A DNA stretch of 64,000 nucleotides from Winogradskyella eximia (lineage in GTDB: Bacteria; Bacteroidota; Bacteroidia; Flavobacteriales; Flavobacteriaceae), in contig NZ_QRDV01000002.1 in NCBI RefSeq assembly GCF_003386165.1, positions 62,001 through 126,000 on the forward strand, in the 5' to 3' direction. The notes below the pieces were generated by a model. That model was not told the DNA's origin. It saw only the letters and a list, made by a program, of their open reading frames with translations, and made no database searches. The position numbers were made by a program, and so were the translations under genes. How positions within the stretch are numbered: position 1 is the first letter of the stretch; each line of letters opens with the position of its first letter. Shown in pieces: positions 35,633-44,778 of the stretch.

Positions 35633-36385
35633 TTAATATTTTTTCCAATGTGTGTGTGCTGTTGCGCATATCTTATTGCTGTTTTCAACTTTTATGGTAT
35701 GCCCAAAAGTATGTGTAGATGATAATTCTTTTGTTAATGACAAAACGGTATCTCCATATTGGGCTTCAGAAATAAAACGACCGTCTATGGTTTGTAAATA
35801 ATAATGATCTACAATATCTTCTGGTATAGATTCTATAACCCATTGTAAATATCTAATATTATTGACATGTTTATTCATGTCTGTATCAAATCGGTTAACT
35901 CTAAATTGTTTAATATAATCAGCAGAATCTATCGCATTAATCTTTTTCTTAATATCATGATTGATTGAAGCAGTATTGAAAAAGGACCATTGTTCTTTAA
36001 TGGTATTAAAAATAGGAATTGGTCTTCTTTTTTCTATATCGAAGAATACCCATAAGCCTTTAGCTCTACCTATTATATTTTGGTTTTCATCAAAAATAAT
36101 ATTTTCTCTGTAGCCTTTAATAGAGGAGTAGTTTGATAGCCACGTTCTAATGGTAATTTTCTCTTTATAACTAGGATAGCGGTCCATTTGCAAAACGCCA
36201 GAAACTAAAACCCAACCAACATTCATTTTTAAAAGATCAAATAGACTATGGTCAATTGAGTAGCAATGGTCGGCAGCTGTTTCTTCTAATAAGCCTAGCA
36301 TAATTGTAGGTGTAGCTAAACCTAATTTATTCATTTCAAAATATCGTAATTCAAACTGTTGGTCAAAATAATTTTCAAATTTCAT
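35633..36385 (-). CDS. Acyl-ACP thioesterase family protein
   Basis: 250 residues forming a double hot-dog fold. FELRYFEMNKLGLATPTIML opens the first unit, WVLVSGVLQMDRYPSYKEKI follows, and the second unit begins FRVNRFDTDMNKHVNNIRYL, in which the Asn and His around HVNN are the catalytic positions of plant FatA/FatB-type enzymes. It hydrolyses acyl-ACP (or acyl-CoA) to free fatty acid. It lies 16 bp downstream of meaB on the same strand, an odd pairing that may be only co-transcription. Chain-length preference cannot be read. Confidence 0.87.
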   Translation of the reverse strand: MKFENYFDQQFELRYFEMNKLGLATPTIMLGLLEETAADHCYSIDHSLFDLLKMNVGWVLVSGVLQMDRYPSYKEKITIRTWLSNYSSIKGYRENIIFDENQNIIGRAKGLWVFFDIEKRRPIPIFNTIKEQWSFFNTASINHDIKKKINAIDSADYIKQFRVNRFDTDMNKHVNNIRYLQWVIESIPEDIVDHYYLQTIDGRFISEAQYGDTVLSLTKELSSTHTFGHTIKVENSNKICATAHTHWKKY

Positions 36386-36401
36386 TTTGAACGGTGTTTG
36401 G

Positions 36402-37406
36402 TTAAAACGATTTTTTGAACTTTTCTATAATTTGCTGTGCTGCTTTAACGGGTGATATTTCAGAAGCAATAACATCCTTTTCTAAAATAGAAAGTTCCTT
36501 TTTAATATCCTTTGAATTATAAAATAGCTGTTTTAATTCTTCATTGATATTATTATACATCCATTTTATTTGTTGATGTTTTCTGTTTTTTATGAAATAA
36601 CCATTGTTATCTACTAATGTTTTAAATTTCAAAATCTCGTCCCAAACCTTAGCTATACCAATATTCTTTATAGCTGAAGCTGTGCTTACCACAGGACTCC
36701 AACCAGACTCAGCTGCAGGAAAAATATGCAAGGCATTTTGGTATTGTCTTTTGGCTAATTTACTCATGGTAATATTATCACCATCAGCTTTATTAATGAC
36801 AACCATATCTGCCATTTCCATGATGCCTTTTTTAATACCTTGTAATTCATCTCCAGCACCAGCAAGCATTAATAATAAAAAGAAATCTGTCATTCCATGT
36901 ACAGCAGTTTCAGATTGCCCGACACCAACAGTTTCAATTAAAATAACATCGTAACCTGCAGCTTCACAAAGCAACATGGTTTCACCTGTTTTATTAGAAA
37001 CACCTCCTAAAGTATCTCCAGAGGCCGAAGGTCTAATGTATGCTTCTTGTAAAACAGCTAACTCTTCCATTCTCGTTTTATCACCTAAAATACTTCCTCT
37101 TGAGCGCTGACTTGTTGGGTCTATGGATAAAATGGCGACTTTATGCCCTTTTTTTACTAAATGCAACCCAAAGACTTCTATAAACGTACTTTTGCCGACT
37201 CCAGGAACTCCTGTAATACCAATACGAATGGAATTACCTGAATTGGGCAATATTTCTTGAACGATTTCTTTAGCTAATATTTTATCACTCTCTAAATTGC
37301 TTTCAATAATAGTAATAGCTCTAGAAAGAATCACTCTATCACCATCTAATATACCATCGATGTAAGCTTTTGGAGTTAGTCTATTTTTGGGTTTGTAGTT
37401 TTTCAT
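36402..37406 (-). CDS. meaB: Methylmalonyl-CoA mutase-associated GTPase MeaB
   Basis: 334 residues of the G3E P-loop family. IGITGVPGVGKSTFIEVFG gives Walker A, AILSIDPTSQRSRGSILGDK the second block, DVILIETVGVGQSE the Walker B/Mg region, and VINKADG the NKxD guanine motif. MeaB loads or protects adenosylcobalamin on methylmalonyl-CoA mutase using GTP. It is convergent with the mutase operon and separated only by the thioesterase gene, consistent with serving that enzyme. Confidence 0.96.
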   Translation of the reverse strand: MKNYKPKNRLTPKAYIDGILDGDRVILSRAITIIESNLESDKILAKEIVQEILPNSGNSIRIGITGVPGVGKSTFIEVFGLHLVKKGHKVAILSIDPTSQRSRGSILGDKTRMEELAVLQEAYIRPSASGDTLGGVSNKTGETMLLCEAAGYDVILIETVGVGQSETAVHGMTDFFLLLMLAGAGDELQGIKKGIMEMADMVVINKADGDNITMSKLAKRQYQNALHIFPAAESGWSPVVSTASAIKNIGIAKVWDEILKFKTLVDNNGYFIKNRKHQQIKWMYNNINEELKQLFYNSKDIKKELSILEKDVIASEISPVKAAQQIIEKFKKSF

Positions 37407-37737
37407 TTTAAGAGATGGAAAGCTATGATTTATATAGAAATATCTAGTCTAACAAAGATACTCATTATACAAAAAAGTATAGCAAATAAAGTGGCATTTT
37501 TATTAGGATTCTCTTGCCTAATTTTAAACTGAGTTGCTTTATAATAGTTGAGAAAATTTAAATGCGCTTTTTACTAATTTACTCCATCTTACTAGAATAA
37601 TAATTAGGTGAAATATCTTTACAATATGCTATTTCCAAACTAGAAAACAATATGTACATAATGAGATTAACATTTCAATAGCTAAAAGTTGAAATGATGA
37701 AAGAAATTAAGAAATAGGTAATAGAATAAGAGTGAGT
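37407..37737. other. Gap between meaB and the first LytTR regulator
   Basis: 331 bp without a gene. On the minus strand TATCTTTG (37453-37460) is a consensus -7 box 46 bp before the meaB ATG, with TTTG 22 bp further upstream. Nothing else is readable in the rest. Confidence 0.55.
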
Positions 37738-38466
37738 CTATATGTTTAATCTGCTATATACCATGGATTTGTAGCTTTCTCCTATGGGTATTCTTTCGTC
37801 TTTAATAATAATTCTATTTTTTTGAATGGAAGATATTTTATTAACATTAACGACAAAAGAACGATGCACTCTCACAAATGTATTTTCTGGTAATTTTGCC
37901 TGCATTTCTTTAAAGCTCATTAATGTTAGAATGGGTTTAGAGTCTTCTGAATGTATCTTTAAATAGTCTTTTAATCCCTGAATGTGCTTTATTTTTTTGA
38001 TATCTATTTTTAAATTTTCATATTCAGATTTTACAAAAATGAACTCATCTTCATGAGGAGAGGATTCACCTGCCGCAGACGAAACATTAAAGGATGTATT
38101 AATAGAGCTTAATCTTATCATTTCTTTCACACGATTAACAGCTTTTAAGAAGCGTGGAAAAGGAATAGGCTTCACTAAATAATCTATGGCATTTAAATCA
38201 AAACCTTCTAAAGCATATTCTGGATAAGCCGTTGTAAAGATAAAATGTGGTTGTTTTCCTTCTAATGATTTTATCAGTTCAATTCCCGAAATATTTGGCA
38301 TTTCAATGTCTGAAAACACCAAATCTATTGGGTTGTTATTTATAAAATCTAAAGCTTCAATAGCGTTTGTAAATGTCTTTATGACTTCAACTTTGGTTAA
38401 GGCTTGGCAATAAGATTCTATAATGTCAATTGCTAAAGGCTCATCATCAATTATTATGCACTTCAT
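37738..38466 (-). CDS. LytTR family response regulator
   Basis: 242 residues. The receiver domain begins MKCIIIDDEPLAIDIIE and has the phospho-acceptor Asp53 in LVFSDIEMP, with the Thr/Ser in FIFTTAYPEYALEGF and the Lys in DYLVKPI. After a short linker (residues ~115-140) the LytTR DNA-binding domain runs to the end (FVRVHRSFVVNVNKISSI is its central block). It is cotranscribed with the kinase upstream; the two genes overlap by 20 bp. The likely targets are the adjacent envelope genes. Confidence 0.94.
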   Translation of the reverse strand: MKCIIIDDEPLAIDIIESYCQALTKVEVIKTFTNAIEALDFINNNPIDLVFSDIEMPNISGIELIKSLEGKQPHFIFTTAYPEYALEGFDLNAIDYLVKPIPFPRFLKAVNRVKEMIRLSSINTSFNVSSAAGESSPHEDEFIFVKSEYENLKIDIKKIKHIQGLKDYLKIHSEDSKPILTLMSFKEMQAKLPENTFVRVHRSFVVNVNKISSIQKNRIIIKDERIPIGESYKSMVYSRLNI

Positions 38467-39496
38467 TATCCTTTAAATTTATGGTTAAATTAACTTTATA
38501 GTTAGATTTATCTTCTTCTATAATTAAATCATGATTCTTATTATATAAATGAATCAATTGGTTTTTGATATTAGGTAAACCTACTCCCGAATTTTTTTCG
38601 TCTCGTCTATATAAGCCAATGATATTTTCTACTTTAAGAATCAATTTGTGGTCTAGAACTTCAATTTTTATATCAATGTGGGTATTTCCTTGATAGTCTG
38701 TTCCGTACTTAAACGCATTTTCAATAAAGGAAATTAGTAATAAAGGATATATTTTTAAGTTTCTTGTTTCACCTTTTATGTTAAGTTTAACAGCCTCAGA
38801 ATTTTTTAGTCTTAAACGTTGTAAAGCGATGTAGTTTTTTATGTAATTGATTTCCTTTTCTAAAGGTACTTGTTCTGTGCCAGCTTCGTAAAGCATGTAT
38901 CGCATCAATTCTGATAATGTAATTACAGCTTCTGGAGCATCATTAGATTTGCTTCTTACCAAAGAATAAATACTATTTAAGGAATTGAATAAAAAGTGAG
39001 GATTGAGTTGATTTCTTAAAAATTGTAGTTTAATTTCTTTTTGCTCATTTTCCATTATTTTAGACTCTCGATCTCTTTTGTAAAAGTCAACGACTAAACT
39101 AAATATACCACCTAATAGAAATACAGTTAAAGAAAACACAATAGGAATAGCATGTCGTATTCCAAAAGGACCTGCTGGCATATTCAAAGGTCTATGTATT
39201 CTCCTAAATTCATTAACTACAGTGTTTGCAACTAACTCTTCACTGACATAATTATAGAGCACTAAAAAAGCAATAGAAATTACGATGTATAAAAATAATT
39301 TTCGTCTCAATAAAAAGTATGGAACAAAAACAAGGTAATTGGCATAAAATAGAATAGGACGCATTGCCTGCCTAAAGTATAAGTCTGTAGGGATTTTACC
39401 TAAATCAATGTAAGCAGTAAGTAACGGAAATATACTAATACATATCCATACTATAATATGTACTGTGAGTTCTTTATAAGAGATTTGCTTTATCAA
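38447..39496 (-). CDS. LytS-type membrane sensor histidine kinase
   Basis: 349 residues. Four hydrophobic spans lie in the first ~145 residues, with a loop containing RRIHRPLNMPAGPFG outside the core helices, then a coiled-coil (SKIMENEQKEIKLQFLRNQL) and the His_kinase domain with NPHFLFNSLNSIYSL as the phospho-His block and FIENAFKYG as the N box. It overlaps the response regulator gene by 20 bp. No periplasmic sensor domain is visible, so the signal is probably perceived within the membrane. The DUF4907 gene lies 23 bp upstream. Confidence 0.93.
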   Translation of the reverse strand: MIKQISYKELTVHIIVWICISIFPLLTAYIDLGKIPTDLYFRQAMRPILFYANYLVFVPYFLLRRKLFLYIVISIAFLVLYNYVSEELVANTVVNEFRRIHRPLNMPAGPFGIRHAIPIVFSLTVFLLGGIFSLVVDFYKRDRESKIMENEQKEIKLQFLRNQLNPHFLFNSLNSIYSLVRSKSNDAPEAVITLSELMRYMLYEAGTEQVPLEKEINYIKNYIALQRLRLKNSEAVKLNIKGETRNLKIYPLLLISFIENAFKYGTDYQGNTHIDIKIEVLDHKLILKVENIIGLYRRDEKNSGVGLPNIKNQLIHLYNKNHDLIIEEDKSNYKVNLTINLKDNEVHNN

Positions 39497-39519
39497 ATTT
39501 CAATTTTTAATGGTGCAAA

Positions 39520-39873
39520 TTAGATTTTTTCAAAATATATATGATGACTATTAAGATCCTTTTGGCTAATTACAGGGACTAAGTTTTGTGAAAGTTTGCT
39601 AACCACAAGTTTTCCTATTTTTTCGGCATCTGTTTTGGTTTTGAAAACCTGTTTTCCTTTTACTGCAGGAATATATTCTTGACGAATAAATAATTCATCA
39701 TTCGTATAGATTTCGTAAATCCAAAAACTATCCTTTTCTTTAATCTGCAATGCATATTCCGTTGTAGCTAATTCAATCTCTTCCGTTTTTATGTTTTGAA
39801 CATAAAAAAATAGAATGGTGAGCATAGCAATTATAAAAAAAACTGAGAGGTAAGTATCTTTTTTTTTCATCAT
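39520..39873 (-). CDS. DUF4907 family membrane-anchored protein
   Basis: 117 residues with an N-terminal signal anchor (YLSVFFIIAMLTILFFYVQ) and a small external domain: WIYEIYTNDELFIRQEYIPAV, then KTDAEKIGKLVVSKLSQN and a short end. This matches the DUF4907 pattern of Bacteroidota as I know it; the function is unknown. It is the first gene upstream of the LytTR kinase-regulator pair, on the same strand and 23 bp away, so it may be an accessory sensor part. A terminator-like hairpin separates it from the kelch gene. Confidence 0.75.
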   Translation of the reverse strand: MMKKKDTYLSVFFIIAMLTILFFYVQNIKTEEIELATTEYALQIKEKDSFWIYEIYTNDELFIRQEYIPAVKGKQVFKTKTDAEKIGKLVVSKLSQNLVPVISQKDLNSHHIYFEKI

Positions 39874-39882
39874 GTTTTGTTT

Positions 39883-39930
39883 TAAAAAAGAGCCAGGAAT
39901 TATAAAGGATATCTATAATATCCTGACTCT
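39883..39930 (-). terminator. Terminator or attenuator between the kelch gene and the DUF4907-kinase-regulator unit
   Basis: On the minus strand AGAGTCAGGA...TCCTGGCTCT closes a long stem, continued inward by TATTATA/TATAATT-type pairs, and is followed by TTTTTT. It would end or attenuate transcripts coming from the kelch and barrel genes. Confidence 0.7.
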
Positions 39931-40012
39931 AGGGTTGGTTATTAACTAGGTGTCTATTCAAATTAATAACCCATCAATCAATAATCAATCAATCTAAACA
40001 AATCTTAATATT

Positions 40013-41020
40013 TTAATTGTCGTCATCATCTTGAGCTTGTGTAGGGAAGAATTCCATATTGTCATCCAAGTACAATGTTCCATTTCTTCCTAAGGCTACA
40101 AAAGCACGCTCTCCATTACCAAAAGCAATAGCATCTCTTCTAGCATAAAGTTCAAATTCTGTACGTTCTACCCATTCTTCACTCAAAGGAGTGTATTCAT
40201 ATACGGTATTTGTACTTCCGCCATAATCACCACAAACAATGTAGCCTTTGCCGTTTATTGTAAATGCGACTGCATTAGATCTTTTTACGTAATCATCATC
40301 ATCTGTGTCAATATCTTCTAGTTCTGTCCAAGTTTCAGTGTCTAAGTTAAATACCCAAAAATCTTCTTCATAAACACCGTTACTGATACCTGTTCCTAAA
40401 TAAACATCAGAACCAATTGTAAATGTGACGCCATCTTTTCTTTTGTCACCTCCAAAGCCATAAATTTCACTCCAAGAATCAGAAGTTGGATCGTATTTCC
40501 AGAAATCTTTTTTATCACTACCATCATAACCTGTACCTACGTAACCAGCTGCATCAGAACCAAAACCAACGGTTCCGTATCTTGCTGAACCACCAAAATC
40601 TGCAATTTGTGTCCAACTATTGGTAGACGCATTGTACTTGTAAAAATCAGATAGTTCGTCGTTAGTATCTCCATTGTAACCTGTACCCATATAACCTTCG
40701 TTATTTATAACAAAAGTCACGGCAGAACTTCTTGCAACTCCTGGTAAATCTGATAATTGTTGCCAAGAGTTGGTATCCATGTTATAGCTCCAAAAATCTT
40801 TGTAATAATCGTCACCATCATAACCAGTTCCCATATATCCAATATTACCAATAGTAAAAGCTGAGGATCCACTACGAGCTTCTTCATTAAAACTAGATTT
40901 CTTTACCCAGTTACCTAAGATGTCATCATCGTCGTCGTCATTATTACAATTATAAAACACCAAAAGAATGGCACTAAAACACAGCAGTTTTAAGGTTGAT
41001 TTGTTATTCATTTTTCTCAT
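40013..41020 (-). CDS. Kelch-repeat lipoprotein
   Basis: 335 residues. The signal ends at the lipobox FYNC, followed by NNDDDDDD, an acidic tether. The rest is a beta-propeller of about six kelch units, each with a DFWxYNxxTxSW core and a GYxGTGYxG turn (for example KDFWSYNMDTNSWQQL and KDFWKYDPTSDSWSEI). Kelch propellers of this kind are surface-exposed and bind proteins or glycans; no galactose oxidase copper ligands were identified. It ends two bases before the barrel gene's stop region and is cotranscribed with it. Confidence 0.92.
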   Translation of the reverse strand: MRKMNNKSTLKLLCFSAILLVFYNCNNDDDDDDILGNWVKKSSFNEEARSGSSAFTIGNIGYMGTGYDGDDYYKDFWSYNMDTNSWQQLSDLPGVARSSAVTFVINNEGYMGTGYNGDTNDELSDFYKYNASTNSWTQIADFGGSARYGTVGFGSDAAGYVGTGYDGSDKKDFWKYDPTSDSWSEIYGFGGDKRKDGVTFTIGSDVYLGTGISNGVYEEDFWVFNLDTETWTELEDIDTDDDDYVKRSNAVAFTINGKGYIVCGDYGGSTNTVYEYTPLSEEWVERTEFELYARRDAIAFGNGERAFVALGRNGTLYLDDNMEFFPTQAQDDDDN

Positions 41021-41021
41021 T

Positions 41022-41921
41022 TTACTTATTATTTATGTTTAAACTAATTCCGATATTTAGTGATAGAGATCCATTAGAATCAAAATCATAAATGGTATGG
41101 TCGTTGTGTTCTAAACTCAATTCGCTTGCCATTAAATAACCGACGTTAAAATAGGATGACCAATTACTATCAAATTGAAACTTATAACCAAGCGATACTT
41201 TTAGTGCTTTAAACTCTAATTTTGAATCATACAATAGGTTATCACTATATAGATCAAGTGCAGATGTATTATGCGCATAAATAGATTCTGGCTGTGCAGT
41301 AAAATCGATAGTGCTTTGTGTATTAATTTTATAGAAGGCTCCAGAAAGCGGAAAACCTATTTCGTATCTCAATTTTTCATTAACGTTACTAGAGTACGAG
41401 ATCAAAGGGTAAAAGCTAGGTTTCCCAAATAATGAACCATAACCAGCACCTAATTTTATATGCGACTTTAGACCTTCTTTATCCCAACTTTTTATAAAAT
41501 TTACCGAATAGCTTAATATAAAATCTTCACTTGTTATATTATCGTTTAATGTGGAAGACAAATATGGAGCGAAGGTTAAATCTAAGTTCCAATTGTTTAT
41601 TAATGCTTTTTTATAGGTTGCAAAAACTTCTAGATGGTGTAATTCTTCAAATCCACTGAAATTATAATAGGTCTCATAGTCATCAAAATCTAGACTTCTA
41701 TTGGTGTAATTGACACCAAAACCAATAGCTGATTGGTCCAATATAGAGGTGAAATCTATGTTTACGGCTTTATTATTAAATTGAACATCACTTATTCCAG
41801 GATATATCTCATATTCTAGTGCCACCAAATCTTTTACATCTGTTGTAGAAAACATCTTTTGTCCATAAGACACAAAAGAGGCTAGGCTAAAGGCTAAATA
41901 TTGTATTGTTTTTTTACTCAT
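41022..41921 (-). CDS. Outer membrane beta-barrel protein (DUF6268-like)
   Basis: 299 residues with a signal peptide (KTIQYLAFSLASFVSYG, cleavage near QKMF) and alternating amphipathic strands such as SAIGFGVNYTNRSLDF, HLEVFATYKKALI and LKVSLGYKFQFDSNW, ending in SLNIGISLNINNK, a typical barrel terminus. I read it as one of the DUF6268-type barrels of Bacteroidota. The kelch lipoprotein follows directly, so the pair may form a surface complex. It is divergent from the DUF4270 gene across 214 bp that carry several TAGAC/GTCTA boxes. Confidence 0.78.
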   Translation of the reverse strand: MSKKTIQYLAFSLASFVSYGQKMFSTTDVKDLVALEYEIYPGISDVQFNNKAVNIDFTSILDQSAIGFGVNYTNRSLDFDDYETYYNFSGFEELHHLEVFATYKKALINNWNLDLTFAPYLSSTLNDNITSEDFILSYSVNFIKSWDKEGLKSHIKLGAGYGSLFGKPSFYPLISYSSNVNEKLRYEIGFPLSGAFYKINTQSTIDFTAQPESIYAHNTSALDLYSDNLLYDSKLEFKALKVSLGYKFQFDSNWSSYFNVGYLMASELSLEHNDHTIYDFDSNGSLSLNIGISLNINNK

Positions 41922-41963
41922 CGAGTACGAACATACTACCTCAAACTTTTACTATAATTATGA

Positions 41964-42073
41964 AATAGACCTACATACTTTTTTTGTAGACCAACACGGT
42001 GTTTTAGTCTATAAAAACTACATACCATTCTTATAGCATAAATTGTCCTATTTGTAGATAAATAGCAGGTCTA
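41964..42073. promoter_or_regulatory. Cluster of TAGACC/GTCTA boxes in the divergent barrel-DUF4270 promoter region
   Basis: TAGACCTACA (41966) and TAGACCAACA (41987) are direct repeats exactly 21 bp apart, two helical turns, as in LytTR-type operators. The second starts a 25-bp inverted repeat ending GTCTA (41987-42011). GGTCTA recurs at 42068-42073. The protein that binds is not known. Confidence 0.45.
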
Positions 42074-42135
42074 GGTATATTTTACTTTTTATTAGGTTAA
42101 ATGGGTAGTTGATTTGTGGAAATTCTATAAATCAA

Positions 42136-43434
42136 ATGTTTAAATCCTATCTAAAATTATTTTCGGCAATTGTTATTTTAATGGTTTCCATTTCTTGTTC
42201 TACAGACACTACAGAAGAGAGTCTTATCGCTGGTGAAGACTTCACCAGTACTAATATTAGAGTCTTATCAATAGATACTTTTTCAGTTCAATTTTCTACC
42301 ATGAAGTTTGATTCTATAACTACATCAGACAGCAGTAGGTTGTTAATAGGAAAGTACGCAGATGATGATATGGGCATTGTGAATTCTTCAGCTTATATGC
42401 AGCTAAATACATATTATTATGATTTAGATAACGAGGCTGTTTTGGATAGTGTAGGTTTAGTTCTTGGCTATGACACTTATTATTACAATGACACCACACA
42501 AGTTGCAACGCTTAACATCCATAAGTTAACCAACAAAATGAGTACTGATGATACGTATTTCTATAATACCACAGAGACAGCTTATGAAACAACACCATTG
42601 ATGAGTCATTCTTATGTGCCTTCACCTAATAAAGATTCCCTTTTTGTAAAGCTACCTTACACATTTGGAGAAGAATTATTTAATGACATTAGAGACAATA
42701 ATATTACAGATGAAGAGTCTTTATATCAAAAATTAAAAGGATTAACCATTCAGCCAGGTACTGATGATAATGGATCTATTATTGGCTTTTCTACAGCTAG
42801 TGAAGACACATATCTTCGATTTTTTTATACCATTCCAGATGAATTAGAAAGTGAAGAATACACTTATGATATATCCATAAGTAGCTATTACAATAATATA
42901 AAATCTGATGTCACTGGTTTGCCATTAGAGGTCATTACAGATCAAGAGTATAATTTAAGTTCTTCCGCAAGTGATGGCATTAGTTATAACCAAGCAGGTA
43001 TTGGCTACGTGACAAAAATTGAATTTCCTACACTAAAAAACATCTATGATATAAGTACTGAAGGCACCATTTTAGACGCCATACTTTATATAGAGCCAAA
43101 TACGGCTTCACATTCTGATATTCAGCCATTAAGCGAAGAATTATTACTCTACACTATAGATCAAAATAATGATTTAGCGAGTCAGATTACTAATACTACA
43201 GATGTTGTTACAGGCTTATTGACCAGTGAAGATGCAGAATTTAATGATAAAATATATACCATTCCTGTTATTGATTTTGTAGATCAAAAATTAAATGAGA
43301 CTACGGATACTGAAGATGCCCTTATTTTAATTTCAAGTGATTATAATTCAACAATAAATAAAATAATTTTTAACGACAGTGAGCGCTCTAATTATAAAAC
43401 CAAACTAATAATAACCTATGCTATATATGAATAA
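42136..43434 (+). CDS. DUF4270 family lipoprotein
   Basis: 432 residues. The signal and lipobox (FSAIVILMVSISC) lead into an acidic start TDTTEES, and the body is beta-rich with repeated blocks of the form 'DSVGLVLGYDTYYYND' and 'LDAILYIEPNT', which alternate with LLxYTIDQN-type strands. This fits DUF4270, a family of Bacteroidota surface lipoproteins with no known function. The ATG at 42136 is preferred over an upstream TTG because the signal peptide starts there. It overlaps the next gene by 8 bp. Confidence 0.85.
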   Translation: MFKSYLKLFSAIVILMVSISCSTDTTEESLIAGEDFTSTNIRVLSIDTFSVQFSTMKFDSITTSDSSRLLIGKYADDDMGIVNSSAYMQLNTYYYDLDNEAVLDSVGLVLGYDTYYYNDTTQVATLNIHKLTNKMSTDDTYFYNTTETAYETTPLMSHSYVPSPNKDSLFVKLPYTFGEELFNDIRDNNITDEESLYQKLKGLTIQPGTDDNGSIIGFSTASEDTYLRFFYTIPDELESEEYTYDISISSYYNNIKSDVTGLPLEVITDQEYNLSSSASDGISYNQAGIGYVTKIEFPTLKNIYDISTEGTILDAILYIEPNTASHSDIQPLSEELLLYTIDQNNDLASQITNTTDVVTGLLTSEDAEFNDKIYTIPVIDFVDQKLNETTDTEDALILISSDYNSTINKIIFNDSERSNYKTKLIITYAIYE

Positions 43435-44662
43435 ATTGAAATACATTATGGTTTCCGCCACGTTATTAGGGCTATTTGGACATTCGCAATCTAATAATTT
43501 AACAGGATCTCCGTATTCACTTTTTGGTCTAGGAGTAGAAAGCAATTCTGGAACAGGTAGAAATAGTGGACTTGGAAAAACAGGGATTGCTTTAGATGGA
43601 AATTATGGTATAAATCTGTACAATCCAGCGTCGTTTGCGACATTAAATTCAGATGAATTTATTCTAGACTTTGGAGGTACTGGTGAGTTTGCTAATTTAT
43701 CTGGAGGTGATTTAAGTGAAAACAAATCAGTATATAACTTTACTAATGTGTCTTTTGGGTTTAATATAGATGGAAAATATGGTATTGTACTAACCCTAAA
43801 GCCTGCAACTAGCGTTGGCTATGAATTGGTAGGGTTACAAAGTAATATTGAAGGTAGTAATGAGCAATTCACAACTAATATTCAAGGTTCTGGTGGATTA
43901 AATGAACTGAGATTAGACTATGGCAGAAAAATTAATAACAACCTAAATGTTGGTGTAAAAGCATCACATTTATTCGGAACTATTAAGGAGAGTGAATCTA
44001 TACTTACTACAAACAGTTACCTCGATGTTACTGAAGAAAATTACTATAGTGGAGCACAACTTGGTTTGGGTTTACAGTACAAATTACTAGAGAAGCATAA
44101 CTTTGGATTTACAGTAGATTTTCCTACCGTTTTAAAGGGCACAAAAGACGTTGTAATTGGTAAATATTCAAATGGTGCGTATTCTATACTTGAAGAAACC
44201 GAAGACGAAAGAATCGATAATTTTTATTTACCCTTAAAACTGGGTTTTGGCTACAGCACAAAGATTAAAAATCTACTCTTAACAGCAGATTATAATAAAA
44301 GCTTTTGGTCTACCACAAACCAATCTGATGCTATTGGAAGTTATACCGATCAAGATATTTATGGTTTAGGTGCCTCTTATACTATTAATCCTTCGAGTAA
44401 AAAATACTGGAAACGTATAGATTATAGAATGGGCTTAAATTATAACTCTGGTTATCTAAAAGTAGATGATACCAATATAGATACTTATGCTGCAACTTTT
44501 GGTTTAGGTTTGCCAGTGGGTAAACGTTCTAAATTAAATGTATCATATATGCTCAGTAAAAAAGGAACCACAGATAGCATTCTTATTGAAGAATATGTGA
44601 ATACCATTAGTCTTAATATTTCATTATCCGATTTATGGTTTCAAAAACGAAAGTATCAATAA
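43427..44662 (+). CDS. Outer membrane beta-barrel protein (FadL/porin-like)
   Basis: 411 residues with a signal peptide (KYIMVSATLLGLFGHSQS) and a long run of transmembrane beta strands. The N-terminus NLTGSPYSLFGLGVESNSGT and the conserved GLGKTGIALDGNYGINLYNPAS recall FadL-type or PorV-like barrels of Bacteroidota, whose plug region has the same 'NPAs' segment. It begins inside the end of the DUF4270 gene (8-bp overlap) and so is translationally coupled. The gene pair DUF4270-barrel suggests that the lipoprotein works with this barrel. Confidence 0.82.
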   Translation: MNKLKYIMVSATLLGLFGHSQSNNLTGSPYSLFGLGVESNSGTGRNSGLGKTGIALDGNYGINLYNPASFATLNSDEFILDFGGTGEFANLSGGDLSENKSVYNFTNVSFGFNIDGKYGIVLTLKPATSVGYELVGLQSNIEGSNEQFTTNIQGSGGLNELRLDYGRKINNNLNVGVKASHLFGTIKESESILTTNSYLDVTEENYYSGAQLGLGLQYKLLEKHNFGFTVDFPTVLKGTKDVVIGKYSNGAYSILEETEDERIDNFYLPLKLGFGYSTKIKNLLLTADYNKSFWSTTNQSDAIGSYTDQDIYGLGASYTINPSSKKYWKRIDYRMGLNYNSGYLKVDDTNIDTYAATFGLGLPVGKRSKLNVSYMLSKKGTTDSILIEEYVNTISLNISLSDLWFQKRKYQ

Positions 44663-44778
44663 TTTCTCATCGATAGAATACCACAATTCATATAGTGAAT
44701 TAGGGCAAACGTCTATTGCGTTATATTAAGATAGGATAGCGTTTCATCTTTGTAGTGTAAAATTAAATACACTCAAAA

